Assembly (NCBI GenBank): GCA_013697465.1
Contig: JACCWU010000166.1
Span: 1 to 18,197 of the forward strand
Direction of reading: 5' to 3'
Length of the DNA stretch: 18,197 nt
From: Actinomycetota bacterium
Lineage (GTDB): Bacteria > Actinomycetota > Thermoleophilia > Gaiellales > Gaiellaceae
Part shown: positions 5,211-12,807 of the stretch, one piece after another
Position numbering within the stretch: position 1 is the first letter of the stretch
How the letters are laid out: each line of letters begins with the position of its first letter
Translations under genes and position numbers: made by a program
The notes under the pieces: generated by a model
Databases searched by the model: none
What the model saw: only the letters and a program-made list of their open reading frames with translations
What the model was told of the DNA's origin: nothing

Positions 5211-6200
5211 CTACCGCGGTATTCGAAGCACGACCTTTCCGAATTGCGCCTCGGATTCCAGCCGCTCATGCGCCTTCGTGGCCTCCGCGAGCGGATATGT
5301 ACTGTCGATGTGTATCCGAGCTCGTCCGCTGCGGATGAGATCGTAGGCGCCTTCGAAGTCGGCAGCCGTGCCCATCGTCGATCCGTAGACCACGAGCTGC
5401 TTCCACCACAACCGGTAGAGCCGGGCAGGCGGGCTATGCCCGCTCGTCGCGCCGCACACGACGACTCGGCCATCCTGCGCTGCAGCGGCGAGTGAGCGTT
5501 CCCAGGTCGCCTCACCGACCGTCTCGACGACGACGTCCGCGCCGCGTCCGCCGGTCGCGTCCTTGATCGCGGCCACCACGTCGTCGGTGCCGTGGTCGAG
5601 CGCCAGGTCCGCCCCGAGCGAGCGAGCGCGCTCGAGCTTCTCGAGGCTCGACGAGGTGACGATCGTGCGCGCTCCGAACGCGCGACAGAGCTCGAAGGCG
5701 GCGAGCGCGACCCCGCCGCCGATTCCCCAGATCAGGACCCACTCGCCCTCTTGAACCGAGGCTTTCGTCGCAAGCATGCGGTAGGCGGTCTCGAAGACAA
5801 GCGGGAAGGCCGCGCCTTCCTCGAACGAGAGCGAGTCCTCGAGCGGGTACAGCTGAGCCGCGGGAATCGCCTTGAGCTCGCAGTCCGTTCCGTCCGTGTG
5901 CTCCCCGATGACGGTGATGCGCCCATCGTGGACGATTCCCGGGTTGATGACCACGCGGTCGCCCGCGGCGAATCCAGTGACGCCTTCACCGAGCGCGACG
6001 ACGACCCCCGCGCCGTCTGCGCCCAGAATCCGTGGCTTCGGAACGGACGGGAGACCCTTGCGGATCCAGACATCGAGGTGGTTGAGACTGGCAGCTCGCA
6101 GGCTGACGAGCACCTCGCCCGGCGCGGGCTCCGGATCCGGGACGTCCTCGTACGAGAGCACCTCGGGTCCACCGTCTTCATGAATGCGCACCGCCTTCAC
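5211..6200 (-). CDS. Zinc-free medium-chain dehydrogenase/reductase (quinone oxidoreductase-like)
   Basis: A 329-residue MDR-superfamily NAD(P)H-dependent oxidoreductase. It has an N-terminal GroES-like domain (VRIHEDGGPEVLSYEDVP, GEVLVSLRAASLNHLDVWIRKG, GADGAGVVVALGEGVTGFAAGDRVV) and a Rossmann domain with WGIGGGVALAAFELCRAFGA (158-177) and TSSSLEKLERARSLGAD. Catalytic-zinc ligands are absent (Asn40 in place of the Cys, GADGAG in place of GHE). The structural-zinc cysteine loop is replaced by a shorter stretch between NPG and IGEHTDG. It therefore probably reduces quinones or enones rather than oxidising alcohols; the substrate is unknown. The start is GTG at 6198-6200, chosen because MKAVRIHEDG is the normal family N-terminus and a GAGGA lies nine bases upstream. 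Longer readings add an atypical Arg/Ser-rich tail from inside queG. Confidence 0.88.
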   Translation of the reverse strand: MKAVRIHEDGGPEVLSYEDVPDPEPAPGEVLVSLRAASLNHLDVWIRKGLPSVPKPRILGADGAGVVVALGEGVTGFAAGDRVVINPGIVHDGRITVIGEHTDGTDCELKAIPAAQLYPLEDSLSFEEGAAFPLVFETAYRMLATKASVQEGEWVLIWGIGGGVALAAFELCRAFGARTIVTSSSLEKLERARSLGADLALDHGTDDVVAAIKDATGGRGADVVVETVGEATWERSLAAAAQDGRVVVCGATSGHSPPARLYRLWWKQLVVYGSTMGTAADFEGAYDLIRSGRARIHIDSTYPLAEATKAHERLESEAQFGKVVLRIPR

Positions 6201-6209
6201 GCGGCAGAA

Positions 6210-6214
6210 TCCTC
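6210..6214 (-). promoter_or_regulatory. Shine-Dalgarno (GAGGA) selecting the GTG start at 6200
   Basis: On the minus strand GAGGA sits nine bases before the GTG at 6198-6200. It supports this start over the in-frame ATG at 6218, which has no comparable site and would add a non-family N-terminus. The site lies inside the 16-base divergent gap shared with queG. Confidence 0.5.
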
Positions 6215-6216
6215 GC

Positions 6217-7218
6217 ATGACAGCGGCTGAGCTGACGAGGTTGGCCGCCGACCTCGGGCTCGACGCGGTCGGGGCGGCGCCCGCAGCGTCGTACGACGAC
6301 ACGGAGCGGCACATCGTCGACCGGCGGTCGCGCGGGCTGTTCGCAGGGATGCGCTTCACGATGGCGAGGCCCGAGATCTCCTGTCATCCGGAGCGCCTGC
6401 TCCACGGCGCGAGATCGGTGATCTCGGCCGCGCTCTGCTATTACGAGCCTGGGTCCGACCTGCGCGAGGACGAGGGTCGACTTCCCCGCTACACGTGGCG
6501 AGACGGGTACGCCGACCTTCGTGTTCGGCTCGAGGAGCTCGGCCGCCGGCTGGGAGGCTCGTATCGGGTGCTCGTCGACTCGAACGACCACGTGGATCGA
6601 GAGGCAGCGGTACGCGCCGGGGTCGGGTTCTACGGGAAGAACACCATGGTGATCACCCCGTCCCACGGATCGTGGGTCGTCCTCGGGACTTTGGTCAGCG
6701 ACGTCGAGGTCGACTCGACCGAGCCACTCGAGCTGGATTGCGGCTCGTGCCGGCTCTGCGTCGATGCCTGCCCGACGGCCGCTCTCGACGAGCCCGGCGT
6801 GCTCGATGCGACCCGCTGCCTCTCGTACTGGACACAGGCGCCCGAGCAGATACCGGAGGAGTATCGAGAGGAGCTCGACGAGATGGTCTACGGCTGCGAC
6901 GTCTGCCAGGACGTGTGCCCCTGGAACCACGGGGTCGAGCGCCGCCTGGACGGCGCGCAACTCTCGGCCGATGCGGCGCCCGCGATCTCGCTTCGAGACT
7001 GGCTCGAGCGCGACGGCGCCGAGCTCGTTGCGGAGTTCGACCGGCTCTACGTTCCGAAGAACGATCCGCGCTGGCTGCGGCGGAATGCACTCATCGCGGC
7101 GGGCAACGTGGGTACGGACGAGATCGCGCCAGCGGTCGACGCGTATGCGAGCGACGATGATCCCGTTCTTGCCGAGGTAGCTCGGTGGGCGCGCGACCGG
7201 ATCCGCGCGCGCTCGTGA
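6217..7218 (+). CDS. queG: Epoxyqueuosine reductase QueG
   Basis: A 333-residue cytoplasmic cobalamin-dependent Fe-S enzyme catalysing the last step of queuosine synthesis, reduction of epoxyqueuosine in the anticodon wobble position of GUN tRNAs. Seen: an N-terminal ADLGLDAVGAAPA strand, LLHGARSVISAALCYYEP, the conserved DSNDHVDREAAVRAGVGFYGKN segment around the cobalamin and active site, a first 4Fe-4S motif CGSCRLCVDACP and a second YGCDVCQDVCPWN, with a C-terminal HEAT-like tail containing DPRWLRRNALIAAGN. All eight cluster cysteines appear present. Length is in the normal range but short of forms with long HEAT extensions. The start ATG is preferred over an upstream in-frame ATG at 6184 because it matches the family N-terminus and leaves 16 bases to the divergent dehydrogenase. 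CAGAAT, one mismatch from TAnnnT, lies six bases upstream. No other queuosine genes are in the window. Confidence 0.95.
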   Translation: MTAAELTRLAADLGLDAVGAAPAASYDDTERHIVDRRSRGLFAGMRFTMARPEISCHPERLLHGARSVISAALCYYEPGSDLREDEGRLPRYTWRDGYADLRVRLEELGRRLGGSYRVLVDSNDHVDREAAVRAGVGFYGKNTMVITPSHGSWVVLGTLVSDVEVDSTEPLELDCGSCRLCVDACPTAALDEPGVLDATRCLSYWTQAPEQIPEEYREELDEMVYGCDVCQDVCPWNHGVERRLDGAQLSADAAPAISLRDWLERDGAELVAEFDRLYVPKNDPRWLRRNALIAAGNVGTDEIAPAVDAYASDDDPVLAEVARWARDRIRARS

Positions 7219-7859
7219 CCGCTCGCGTCGATCGCGAGCTGTTGGCTCTCCTCGTCCACGAGGTACGCAGCTCGGTCGCTGCGCTCTCGGCGATCGCCGA
7301 GGCGGTCTCGAGCGGCGGCATCGACGACGCTGCGCTTCGTCGCCTCGTCGCGCTGAGCGTCTCCGCCTGTCGAGGGATCGAGCGCGTCGTCGAAGACACT
7401 GCACCTGGAAGCGTTCGTCTCGAGGAGGTCGATGTCGGCCGAGTAGCGCTCGACGCTGCCGCCGCGGCGTCGCTCGGAGGGGCGCGCGTTCGCGCGAACG
7501 TCGAGTCGGAGCTGCCCTTGATCCGAGTGGATCCTGTGAGGCTGCGCCAGGCACTCGACAACCTGATTGCGAACGCCGTGCTCCACTCGTCGTCGAGGGA
7601 CGAGATCGTGGTGGCTGCGCACGCGAGCGGGAAGGAGCTGCTGTTGTCCGTCCGAGATGCAGGTGAGGGGATACCGCGCGAGCAGCAGGCGCGGATCTTC
7701 AAGCCCGGGATCCGTCTCGAGCGAGACCGCCCGGGATCGGGCCTCGGCCTCGCAGTCGCGCGAGCGGTTGCGGAGGCGCACGGGGGCAGGATCACGGTCG
7801 AGTCCACTCTTGGCCGCGGGGCGACCTTCACGATCGCGCTGCCCTTGCCCCAGAGCTAG
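7215..7859 (+). CDS. Small soluble sensor-type histidine kinase
   Basis: A 214-residue protein consisting of little more than a kinase core. A dimerisation and phosphoacceptor helix carries LLVHEVRSSVAAL (His15), followed by a HATPase domain with N-box DNLIANAVLHSS (115-126), G1 box DAGEGIP (148-154), IFKPG and the G2 box GSGLGLAVARA (174-184). No transmembrane segment, PAS, GAF or HAMP domain precedes it, and no response regulator is adjacent. The signal is either sensed through the H-box region or delivered by a partner. The start GTG at 7215 overlaps the queG TGA (GTGA); a GTG at 7185 is possible but would overlap queG by 34 bases. Autophosphorylation on His15 is expected from the family. 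Its partner and signal are unknown. It ends against the convergent lipoprotein gene with overlapping stop codons. Confidence 0.86.
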   Translation: MTARVDRELLALLVHEVRSSVAALSAIAEAVSSGGIDDAALRRLVALSVSACRGIERVVEDTAPGSVRLEEVDVGRVALDAAAAASLGGARVRANVESELPLIRVDPVRLRQALDNLIANAVLHSSSRDEIVVAAHASGKELLLSVRDAGEGIPREQQARIFKPGIRLERDRPGSGLGLAVARAVAEAHGGRITVESTLGRGATFTIALPLPQS

Positions 7860-8548
7860 CCGGCCACCGCGGATTCGAGTCGATAGCGCCGAAGCAGCGT
7901 GCCGCTCACATCGTGCTCGCTGACGTCGAATGCCGCCCGTGATCCCTCGATCTCCACGTCGCTGGTCGTCGCAACTCGAATCGGCAAGTCCTCGGCGGCT
8001 TCGTAGACCTCGCTGAACGTGTCCTGCGCCACCGCGACGTACTGCGTGTTCGCGCCGGGCGCGATCCAGACGAACCCCATGAGGTCGCCGTCTCGCGTCT
8101 TGCAGCTGATGCTCAGGCGCGGGTCGCGCAGATGTCCGTCGCGAAGTTGCCCGAAAGCACCACCGCACCAGCGGCGATTTGCCTCTCGCGGGCCTGGGCT
8201 GTCGTCACAAGCGTAAAGTCCGGACTCGTCGCGTAGCGTCACAGTCTCACTGTTCGCTCCGATGCGCTCAACGATCGACCCTTTCGGGTGCGCAGCCCTG
8301 GCTACTCCGCGCAGACAGGCCGCGGCGAGGGACTCTGCGGGCACCGCCTCGGCGCGGACGATGCGTGCCTTGGTGAGGACGACTGGGTCAGGCACTTCCT
8401 CGAGCTCGATACCTGGCGGCGATGCGCGGGATCCATCCATGAGGGTGGTCGGAACAGAGCCATTGGACTCACAGGCGGTCGAGAGAAGCGCAAGGAGAAG
8501 CGCGAGAAGCAAGGAGAGGCTCAGACGGCAGAAGCTGCGCCCCTCCAT
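7856..8548 (-). CDS. Putative lipoprotein of unknown function
   Basis: A 230-residue exported protein. The N-terminus has the form of a lipoprotein signal: MEGRSFCRLS, a hydrophobic LSLLLALLLALL stretch, then STAC with Cys26 as the likely lipidated residue (the lipobox is imperfect, with Ser at -3). The mature part is acidic to neutral, contains several cysteines (GLYACDDS, RRWCGGAF, SISCKTRDG) that could form disulfides outside the cell, and a beta-rich C-terminal half. I recognise no domain. The ATG at 8546-8548 is chosen because it begins the signal peptide and lies seven bases after the stop of the upstream NlpC/P60-like gene, whose last codons provide a weak GGAG. It is the third gene of a three-gene envelope cassette. 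Confidence 0.75.
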   Translation of the reverse strand: MEGRSFCRLSLSLLLALLLALLSTACESNGSVPTTLMDGSRASPPGIELEEVPDPVVLTKARIVRAEAVPAESLAAACLRGVARAAHPKGSIVERIGANSETVTLRDESGLYACDDSPGPREANRRWCGGAFGQLRDGHLRDPRLSISCKTRDGDLMGFVWIAPGANTQYVAVAQDTFSEVYEAAEDLPIRVATTSDVEIEGSRAAFDVSEHDVSGTLLRRYRLESAVAG

Positions 8549-8555
8549 GAGCTGC

Positions 8556-9176
8556 TCAACTGCTCCAGCCCGTTCGGCGAACGCCTGCGTAGCTCGAGTC
8601 CCCTCGATAAGTGCGCGTCCAGATGTTCGTGCCGTAGGCCTCACCCTTCGCTTCGATGATCTGGTCAGTGCCGTCGGCGTTCTTCGCGTAGATCATCCCG
8701 ATGTGGTTCTCACTTGAAAAGGCGTCCATTTTGATCGCGGACGCTTTGGACAGCGTGATGTTGGGAGCCCCGTCGCCGCGCTTGAAACGCTGCGTGTCGT
8801 ATGGCCCATGAACGTTTCGGAACATGCCCCACTGGTAGAAACCTGCGTTGCCCTCGTTCTCCGACTCGCGCCAGACCTTGAACGTGAATCCGGAGCAGTC
8901 GCCCCCTTCTCCACCGGTGCCGGGGTTCTCTGTCGGGTCCCCGGGAGAGTCGTCCCGGTCGTTGTGGTTCCAGCAGCCGCCTGCCCACTGGTAGCCCTCG
9001 TACCGCGCCCGGAGCGCGACGCTGATCGAACCATCGCGCGTGATGTAGGAGGTGGGGGTCGGAGCGGCGTAGTTGCAGTTGTCGGCGACGAACCGGGTGT
9101 GGTAGGCGCCCGCGGTTCCCGCCGCCGCCAGCGTGAAGGCGAGGCAGAAGATCCCGAGGACTGCTGAGCGCGACAT
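8556..9176 (-). CDS. Secreted NlpC/P60-like cysteine peptidase
   Basis: A 206-residue protein with a signal peptide (LGIFCLAFTLAAAGTAGA, likely cleaved before YHTRF near residue 25). The mature part has the layout of a papain-like NlpC/P60 or CHAP amidase: GDCSGFTFKVW with the candidate catalytic Cys94, then ENHIGMIYAKN with His158, then IIEAKGEAYGTN, where the third polar residue is expected. Family members cut peptide stems in peptidoglycan or amide bonds in wall polymers. Substitutions and an unusual Gly/Asn/Asp-rich insert (residues 66-92) put it away from the best-known subfamilies, so the substrate is unsure. Its ATG overlaps the upstream TAA by one base (TAATG), indicating coupled translation with the membrane-anchored partner. 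Confidence 0.7.
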   Translation of the reverse strand: MSRSAVLGIFCLAFTLAAAGTAGAYHTRFVADNCNYAAPTPTSYITRDGSISVALRARYEGYQWAGGCWNHNDRDDSPGDPTENPGTGGEGGDCSGFTFKVWRESENEGNAGFYQWGMFRNVHGPYDTQRFKRGDGAPNITLSKASAIKMDAFSSENHIGMIYAKNADGTDQIIEAKGEAYGTNIWTRTYRGDSSYAGVRRTGWSS

Positions 9177-10594
9177 TACTTGACCTCCAATTCGAATCGG
9201 TCTACGAACAGGCCTGCGGGGGTCGAGCCGAGCTGGTAGAGAGCAGAGCCTGCGAGCCGGAAGCGGCTCAAAGGGGCTGTTTCAGCCCAATCCGCCGAGT
9301 CGAGCGCGAAGCTGCTCAGCAAGCCCGTTGGTCCGAGCACGAGCGCAACGAACTCGTCGTTGTCGTCCGTGTACGCCCTGACGACGAGAACGAGCCGGTT
9401 CCCGAGGGGCTCCGCGAGCTGAATCTCGGCGAGGGGGGTGTCGCTGGTGACGCGCCAAGCTCGTCGGACGCCGTTCGCGTCCGCAACAGCGGAGCGAATC
9501 TCGCTTCCCACTCGAAGGACGACGACGTCACCCACGCCGGGCACCGCGCGGCCTGCGCGCCCCGCACGCTTCTGTGCCTGTGGAGAGAGCGGCCGACCGT
9601 CGATCGCTGCGGGCATCCACTGGCCCGAGGGATGCTGAAGGACCACCGGACCGCTCGAGCCGATGCGCACCTGCGAAGCGGTTCGCTCGGCGATCTGCGC
9701 TGTGCCCTCGGTCTTCCCACCCGAACCGAACGTGCGCAGCAACGGCCCGCGTGCCGCGGTTGCGGTCTCGAGGACGTAGACCGTGCCGTCGTCCGCGATC
9801 GACAGGTCCGCGAGCGTGCCGTCGATTGCAAGAGGTACTTCGACCGCGGCCGCGGCTCCCTCTCTCCAGCGCAGCAGTCGTCGGTGGACCTGGTCGAGGA
9901 CGTGAACCGCCCCGAAGCGATCGACGTCGAACGAGGATCCTCCGGTGGGTGGGAGGCCGCGACCTTGCTCGAGCCCGATCTCCTGCGCGCCGCTGCCCCA
10001 CGAAGCGCGCACCACCCGCTCATCCGCTCGACGAACTGCACCGAACCTGTGCTTCCCGATGTGAACCTCGACCGCACGATCAAGCGGGAGGCTCTGCTGT
10101 GGAGCGTCCGCCCCGCCCGCCGGTAGCGTCAGAGTCTGTCCCGCTTGCTCGCTGACGAACACCGCGTAATACGAGAATCCTCGGCCGCTGCGAGCGATGC
10201 TCGGGGGCACGAGGGCCACGTACCGACCGTCCATGGCGCTCGGCTCGACGCGTAGCTGGAGCTGTGCAAAGGGACCCGCCCCTCCGGTGCGGACGAAAAC
10301 CGACCCGTCAGCATCGCACGGCGACTCGTCCGTCTCCTCGGACGTCGAGCAGAAGACGTCGTACCGCAGCTCGACCGGCTCGCCGGGAGCTGTGAGCAAC
10401 GGCGGAAGATGAGCCGCCTCCAACATCGCTGCCTGCGGCTCCTGTGCCCTGTAGGCCACCGCCGATCCCGCGAGGAGGACGAGTGCCGACCCCAGCACCG
10501 CTCCGACGATGAGGACGGACATGCCCAAAGCCCGAGGACGTACCTCGAGGATGCGCAGAGACCGACGCAGATGTGCAATACGTGGTGAGTGCAT
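9176..10594 (-). CDS. Membrane-anchored extracellular protein, probably beta-propeller
   Basis: A 472-residue protein with a basic N-terminal cytoplasmic stretch (about 24 residues, rich in Arg), one membrane segment (MSVLIVGAVLGSALVLLAGSAVAY, roughly 25-48, in two overlapping parts) and a large exported domain. The first 120 exported residues look like an Ig-type or beta-sandwich region. Further on, repeated strands of the FDVDRFGAVHVLD, LSIADDGTVYVLE kind with regular spacing suggest NHL-like propeller blades. I assign no function. The start ATG at 10592-10594 is set by GGAGAGGAG five bases upstream; an upstream GTG/TTG extension lacks any site. It heads the three-gene cassette with the NlpC/P60-like peptidase and lipoprotein, so a role in wall maintenance or sensing is plausible but unproven. 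Confidence 0.7.
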   Translation of the reverse strand: MHSPRIAHLRRSLRILEVRPRALGMSVLIVGAVLGSALVLLAGSAVAYRAQEPQAAMLEAAHLPPLLTAPGEPVELRYDVFCSTSEETDESPCDADGSVFVRTGGAGPFAQLQLRVEPSAMDGRYVALVPPSIARSGRGFSYYAVFVSEQAGQTLTLPAGGADAPQQSLPLDRAVEVHIGKHRFGAVRRADERVVRASWGSGAQEIGLEQGRGLPPTGGSSFDVDRFGAVHVLDQVHRRLLRWREGAAAAVEVPLAIDGTLADLSIADDGTVYVLETATAARGPLLRTFGSGGKTEGTAQIAERTASQVRIGSSGPVVLQHPSGQWMPAAIDGRPLSPQAQKRAGRAGRAVPGVGDVVVLRVGSEIRSAVADANGVRRAWRVTSDTPLAEIQLAEPLGNRLVLVVRAYTDDNDEFVALVLGPTGLLSSFALDSADWAETAPLSRFRLAGSALYQLGSTPAGLFVDRFELEVK

Positions 10595-10599
10595 TCGAG

Positions 10600-10636
10600 C
10601 TCCTCTCCGTTGTCGTCGCTGACAACGAAGAAGATA
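10600..10636 (-). promoter_or_regulatory. Promoter and operator-like region of the envelope cassette
   Basis: Reading the minus strand: a TATCTT hexamer (10631-10636, fits TAnnnT), then a perfect 7-bp inverted repeat CGTTGTC-AGCGAC-GACAACG (10608-10627) covering the predicted transcription start, then the Shine-Dalgarno GGAGAGGAG (10600-10608) five bases before the ATG. An inverted repeat on the start site is a usual place for a repressor. No clear -35 is seen. The protein that binds is unknown. Confidence 0.4.
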
Positions 10637-10705
10637 ACGAAGCCGATCGGACGGAAGCGGCGATGCGCACCCAAGCGGCACGCTCTTGGCACGAACTCGT
10701 GATCG

Positions 10706-12718
10706 TTACGAGCGAGCCGGGGCTACGCTGAGGAGCTCGCGCTGGAGTCGGCGTGCGCGCCGCGCGACGAGATCCCGAAGCCGCTGAGGCTCCAGGACGA
10801 CCGTCTCCCCGCGATCTGCGAGGACTTCCGAGAGGAGCCAGTCCTCGGTCTTATAGGGGACGTGAGCGATCGCCGAGCCGTCGGTGAGAGGCTGCGCCCC
10901 GCGCTCGAGCTTCCAACGTGCGAGCGCCGCCGAGTGGAGGAGCAGTGCGACACGAGGGTTTCGCAGGTACGACGGATCGAATCCCTCGCGGGGCTCGAAG
11001 GACTCGCCCGTGAGCCGGGCTGCACGCATTCGGTCGAGACGGAAGGTCCGGGCGGCGTCAACTGTGCGATCCCAGGTGTGAACTCGCCAGACCGGAAGCT
11101 CACGCTCGATCGTGTACGGCTCCACCTGACGCGTGGTCGGCTTGTCCTCGCCTTCCTTGAGGTACTCGAGCTCGACGATCTGCCGCTTCTCGGCGCCGTC
11201 GCTCAGTACCTTCACGAGCGCCTCCTCGTCCGACGCGTCCCGCGGCTCGGGCGTACCTGCGAGATCGAACTTGCCGAACGTCTCCTCGAGCTTCTTGCGG
11301 ACGCGACCGAGCGTCGTGTGGGCGTCTGCGGCGATCGTCGGGCCGACGTATTCGATCGCGAGCCGGATGGCGCGGGCCTCGAGCGGCGTGAGCTTTGGCG
11401 GGCGCCGGAAGACGTCACCGTAGAGCTCCTTGTCCACCCGCACGACATCGCCGTCGTGCTGAGCGTAGACGGCGTAACAGCCTCCGCCGAAGTTCACGAG
11501 GTTGAGGAGCGACAGATGATCTTGGAGCTCATCGAGCGGGATGGAGAACGCCGCTGCGAGATCCGCCGAATCGAGGACCGCGGCTCGCTCGTCACCGCAC
11601 GCCGCGAGCAGGTGGGCGAGCAGCGCCTGCAGGAGGCCGAAGCGCTCAGGAGCCACGGGGCCTGCCGGGCGTTCTGGAAGGGGCTGTCGCGGGTCGCTTC
11701 GCTTCGGGCCCGCTGGAGCCGGGGCTCCGCCCTGGTGTAGCTCGACGAGGCGGTCGAGTCCTTCGGAGACGGCATCGCGCAGCTCGTCGGGCTCGAGCGG
11801 CACGGCTCGGCCGTTCTGACGGAGCACCCAGCCGGCGAGCAGCTCGACCTGCGCGAAGTCCGTCTCGAATACGCCCTCGTCGACGGTGCCGGCGTCTGAG
11901 AGCGTGCGCTCGATCCACCAGGCGGTGTCGCCGGAGACTGCGATCCGCGCGGTGCCGGCCGTTTCGCCGATCTGCCAGGGTCGCGGGATCCGATGCTCCT
12001 CGACGTCGAACTCCGAAGGGGTACGAAAGTCGCGCTCACGGCGCGTTGCGAAGCGAATGTCCCCTCGAATACGGGAGACCTTGAACGTCCGAACCGTCTC
12101 GCGATCGAGGTCATGGCCCACGACGTACCAGTTGCCGTCGTCGAGACGAAGCGCGTACGGATTGACGACGCGCTCACCCGGACGTGCGCGGCGGGGACTC
12201 CAGTAGCCAAAGCGCACCGTCCGCTGCTTGGAAATCGCCGATTCGAGCTTCGAGAGCCGCCCGGCAAGCTCCGGCGAGTAGTCAGGTGCGCTGACGCGGA
12301 CGCGAGCCGCCGTCTCGGTCGGAGGCGCGGCGAAGCCCGAACGGCCGAGGGCGAGGTTCTGAAGCGCCAGGCGAAGCGGCTCGGCGTAGGCGAACTTCCC
12401 TTCGAGGTAGTAGAGCGCGGTCTGCAGTGCCGCGAGCTCGTCGTCGTCCAGCTCCAGCCGGTCGAGGAAGTAGTTCTCGGACCGAAGCGTGTAGAGTTCC
12501 TCGCCGGTGAACTCGTCCCGCTGGGACTGCAATGGAATGCCGAGTGCCGTGAGCTCCGCGCGATCGGAGTAGAACCTGCGCGCGAACGCCTCGTCCGACA
12601 TCTCGCTGTAGCCCTCGACGTTCGACTTCACGTCTCGCGCGGTCAACGGCCGCCGCTCGGCCATGAGGAAGGCGACGAGCGAGAGCTGCCGGATCAGCTT
12701 GTCTGCGTCGTGGGACAC
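10706..12718 (-). CDS. pafBC: PafBC-type WYL-domain transcriptional regulator (fused PafB-PafC)
   Basis: A 670-residue protein made of two similar halves. Each half has a winged helix-turn-helix region and a WYL domain: residues 1-90 then a WYL region around 165-240 (NPYALRLDDGNWYVVGHD, FKVSRIRG), and residues 345-440 then a second WYL region around 505-590 (QVEPYTIERELPVWRVHTWD, FRLDRMRA). In mycobacteria PafB and PafC are separate proteins acting together as the activator of the LexA-independent DNA-damage response; other actinobacteria have one fused protein, as here. The WYL domain is thought to sense a nucleic-acid ligand. The normal genomic neighbours (pup, proteasome and tatA genes) are not in the window. 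The GTG at 12716-12718 starts the family N-terminus; TAAGCT lies nine bases upstream. It is followed after 111 bases by the envelope cassette. Confidence 0.9.
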   Translation of the reverse strand: MSHDADKLIRQLSLVAFLMAERRPLTARDVKSNVEGYSEMSDEAFARRFYSDRAELTALGIPLQSQRDEFTGEELYTLRSENYFLDRLELDDDELAALQTALYYLEGKFAYAEPLRLALQNLALGRSGFAAPPTETAARVRVSAPDYSPELAGRLSKLESAISKQRTVRFGYWSPRRARPGERVVNPYALRLDDGNWYVVGHDLDRETVRTFKVSRIRGDIRFATRRERDFRTPSEFDVEEHRIPRPWQIGETAGTARIAVSGDTAWWIERTLSDAGTVDEGVFETDFAQVELLAGWVLRQNGRAVPLEPDELRDAVSEGLDRLVELHQGGAPAPAGPKRSDPRQPLPERPAGPVAPERFGLLQALLAHLLAACGDERAAVLDSADLAAAFSIPLDELQDHLSLLNLVNFGGGCYAVYAQHDGDVVRVDKELYGDVFRRPPKLTPLEARAIRLAIEYVGPTIAADAHTTLGRVRKKLEETFGKFDLAGTPEPRDASDEEALVKVLSDGAEKRQIVELEYLKEGEDKPTTRQVEPYTIERELPVWRVHTWDRTVDAARTFRLDRMRAARLTGESFEPREGFDPSYLRNPRVALLLHSAALARWKLERGAQPLTDGSAIAHVPYKTEDWLLSEVLADRGETVVLEPQRLRDLVARRARRLQRELLSVAPARS

Positions 12719-12727
12719 GCGGCTCCG

Positions 12728-12733
12728 AGCTTA
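12728..12733 (-). promoter_or_regulatory. Possible -10 (TAAGCT) for pafBC
   Basis: TAAGCT on the minus strand fits TAnnnT and ends nine bases before the GTG at 12718. This would give a nearly leaderless mRNA. A CGGAG in between is too close to the start to be a convincing ribosome binding site. No -35 is recognisable. Confidence 0.3.
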
Positions 12734-12807
12734 GCCTGGATCCACCTGTGTGCGCGGGTGGCGCGCGCGTCTGAGCGCACCGGACGCCGAGCGGTCGAAC
12801 GCGCCCG

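Noticed and set aside
6178..7554. A long open frame on the minus strand across queG and the kinase gene
   Set aside because: Its translation is Arg/Asp-rich with no recognisable domain, and it lies antisense to two genes with complete family motifs. Such frames are expected in high-GC DNA.
10595..10681. A longer start for the membrane-anchored propeller-like protein upstream of 10594
   Set aside because: The extension covers the predicted -10, inverted repeat and ribosome binding site and adds a sequence unlike a signal or anchor.
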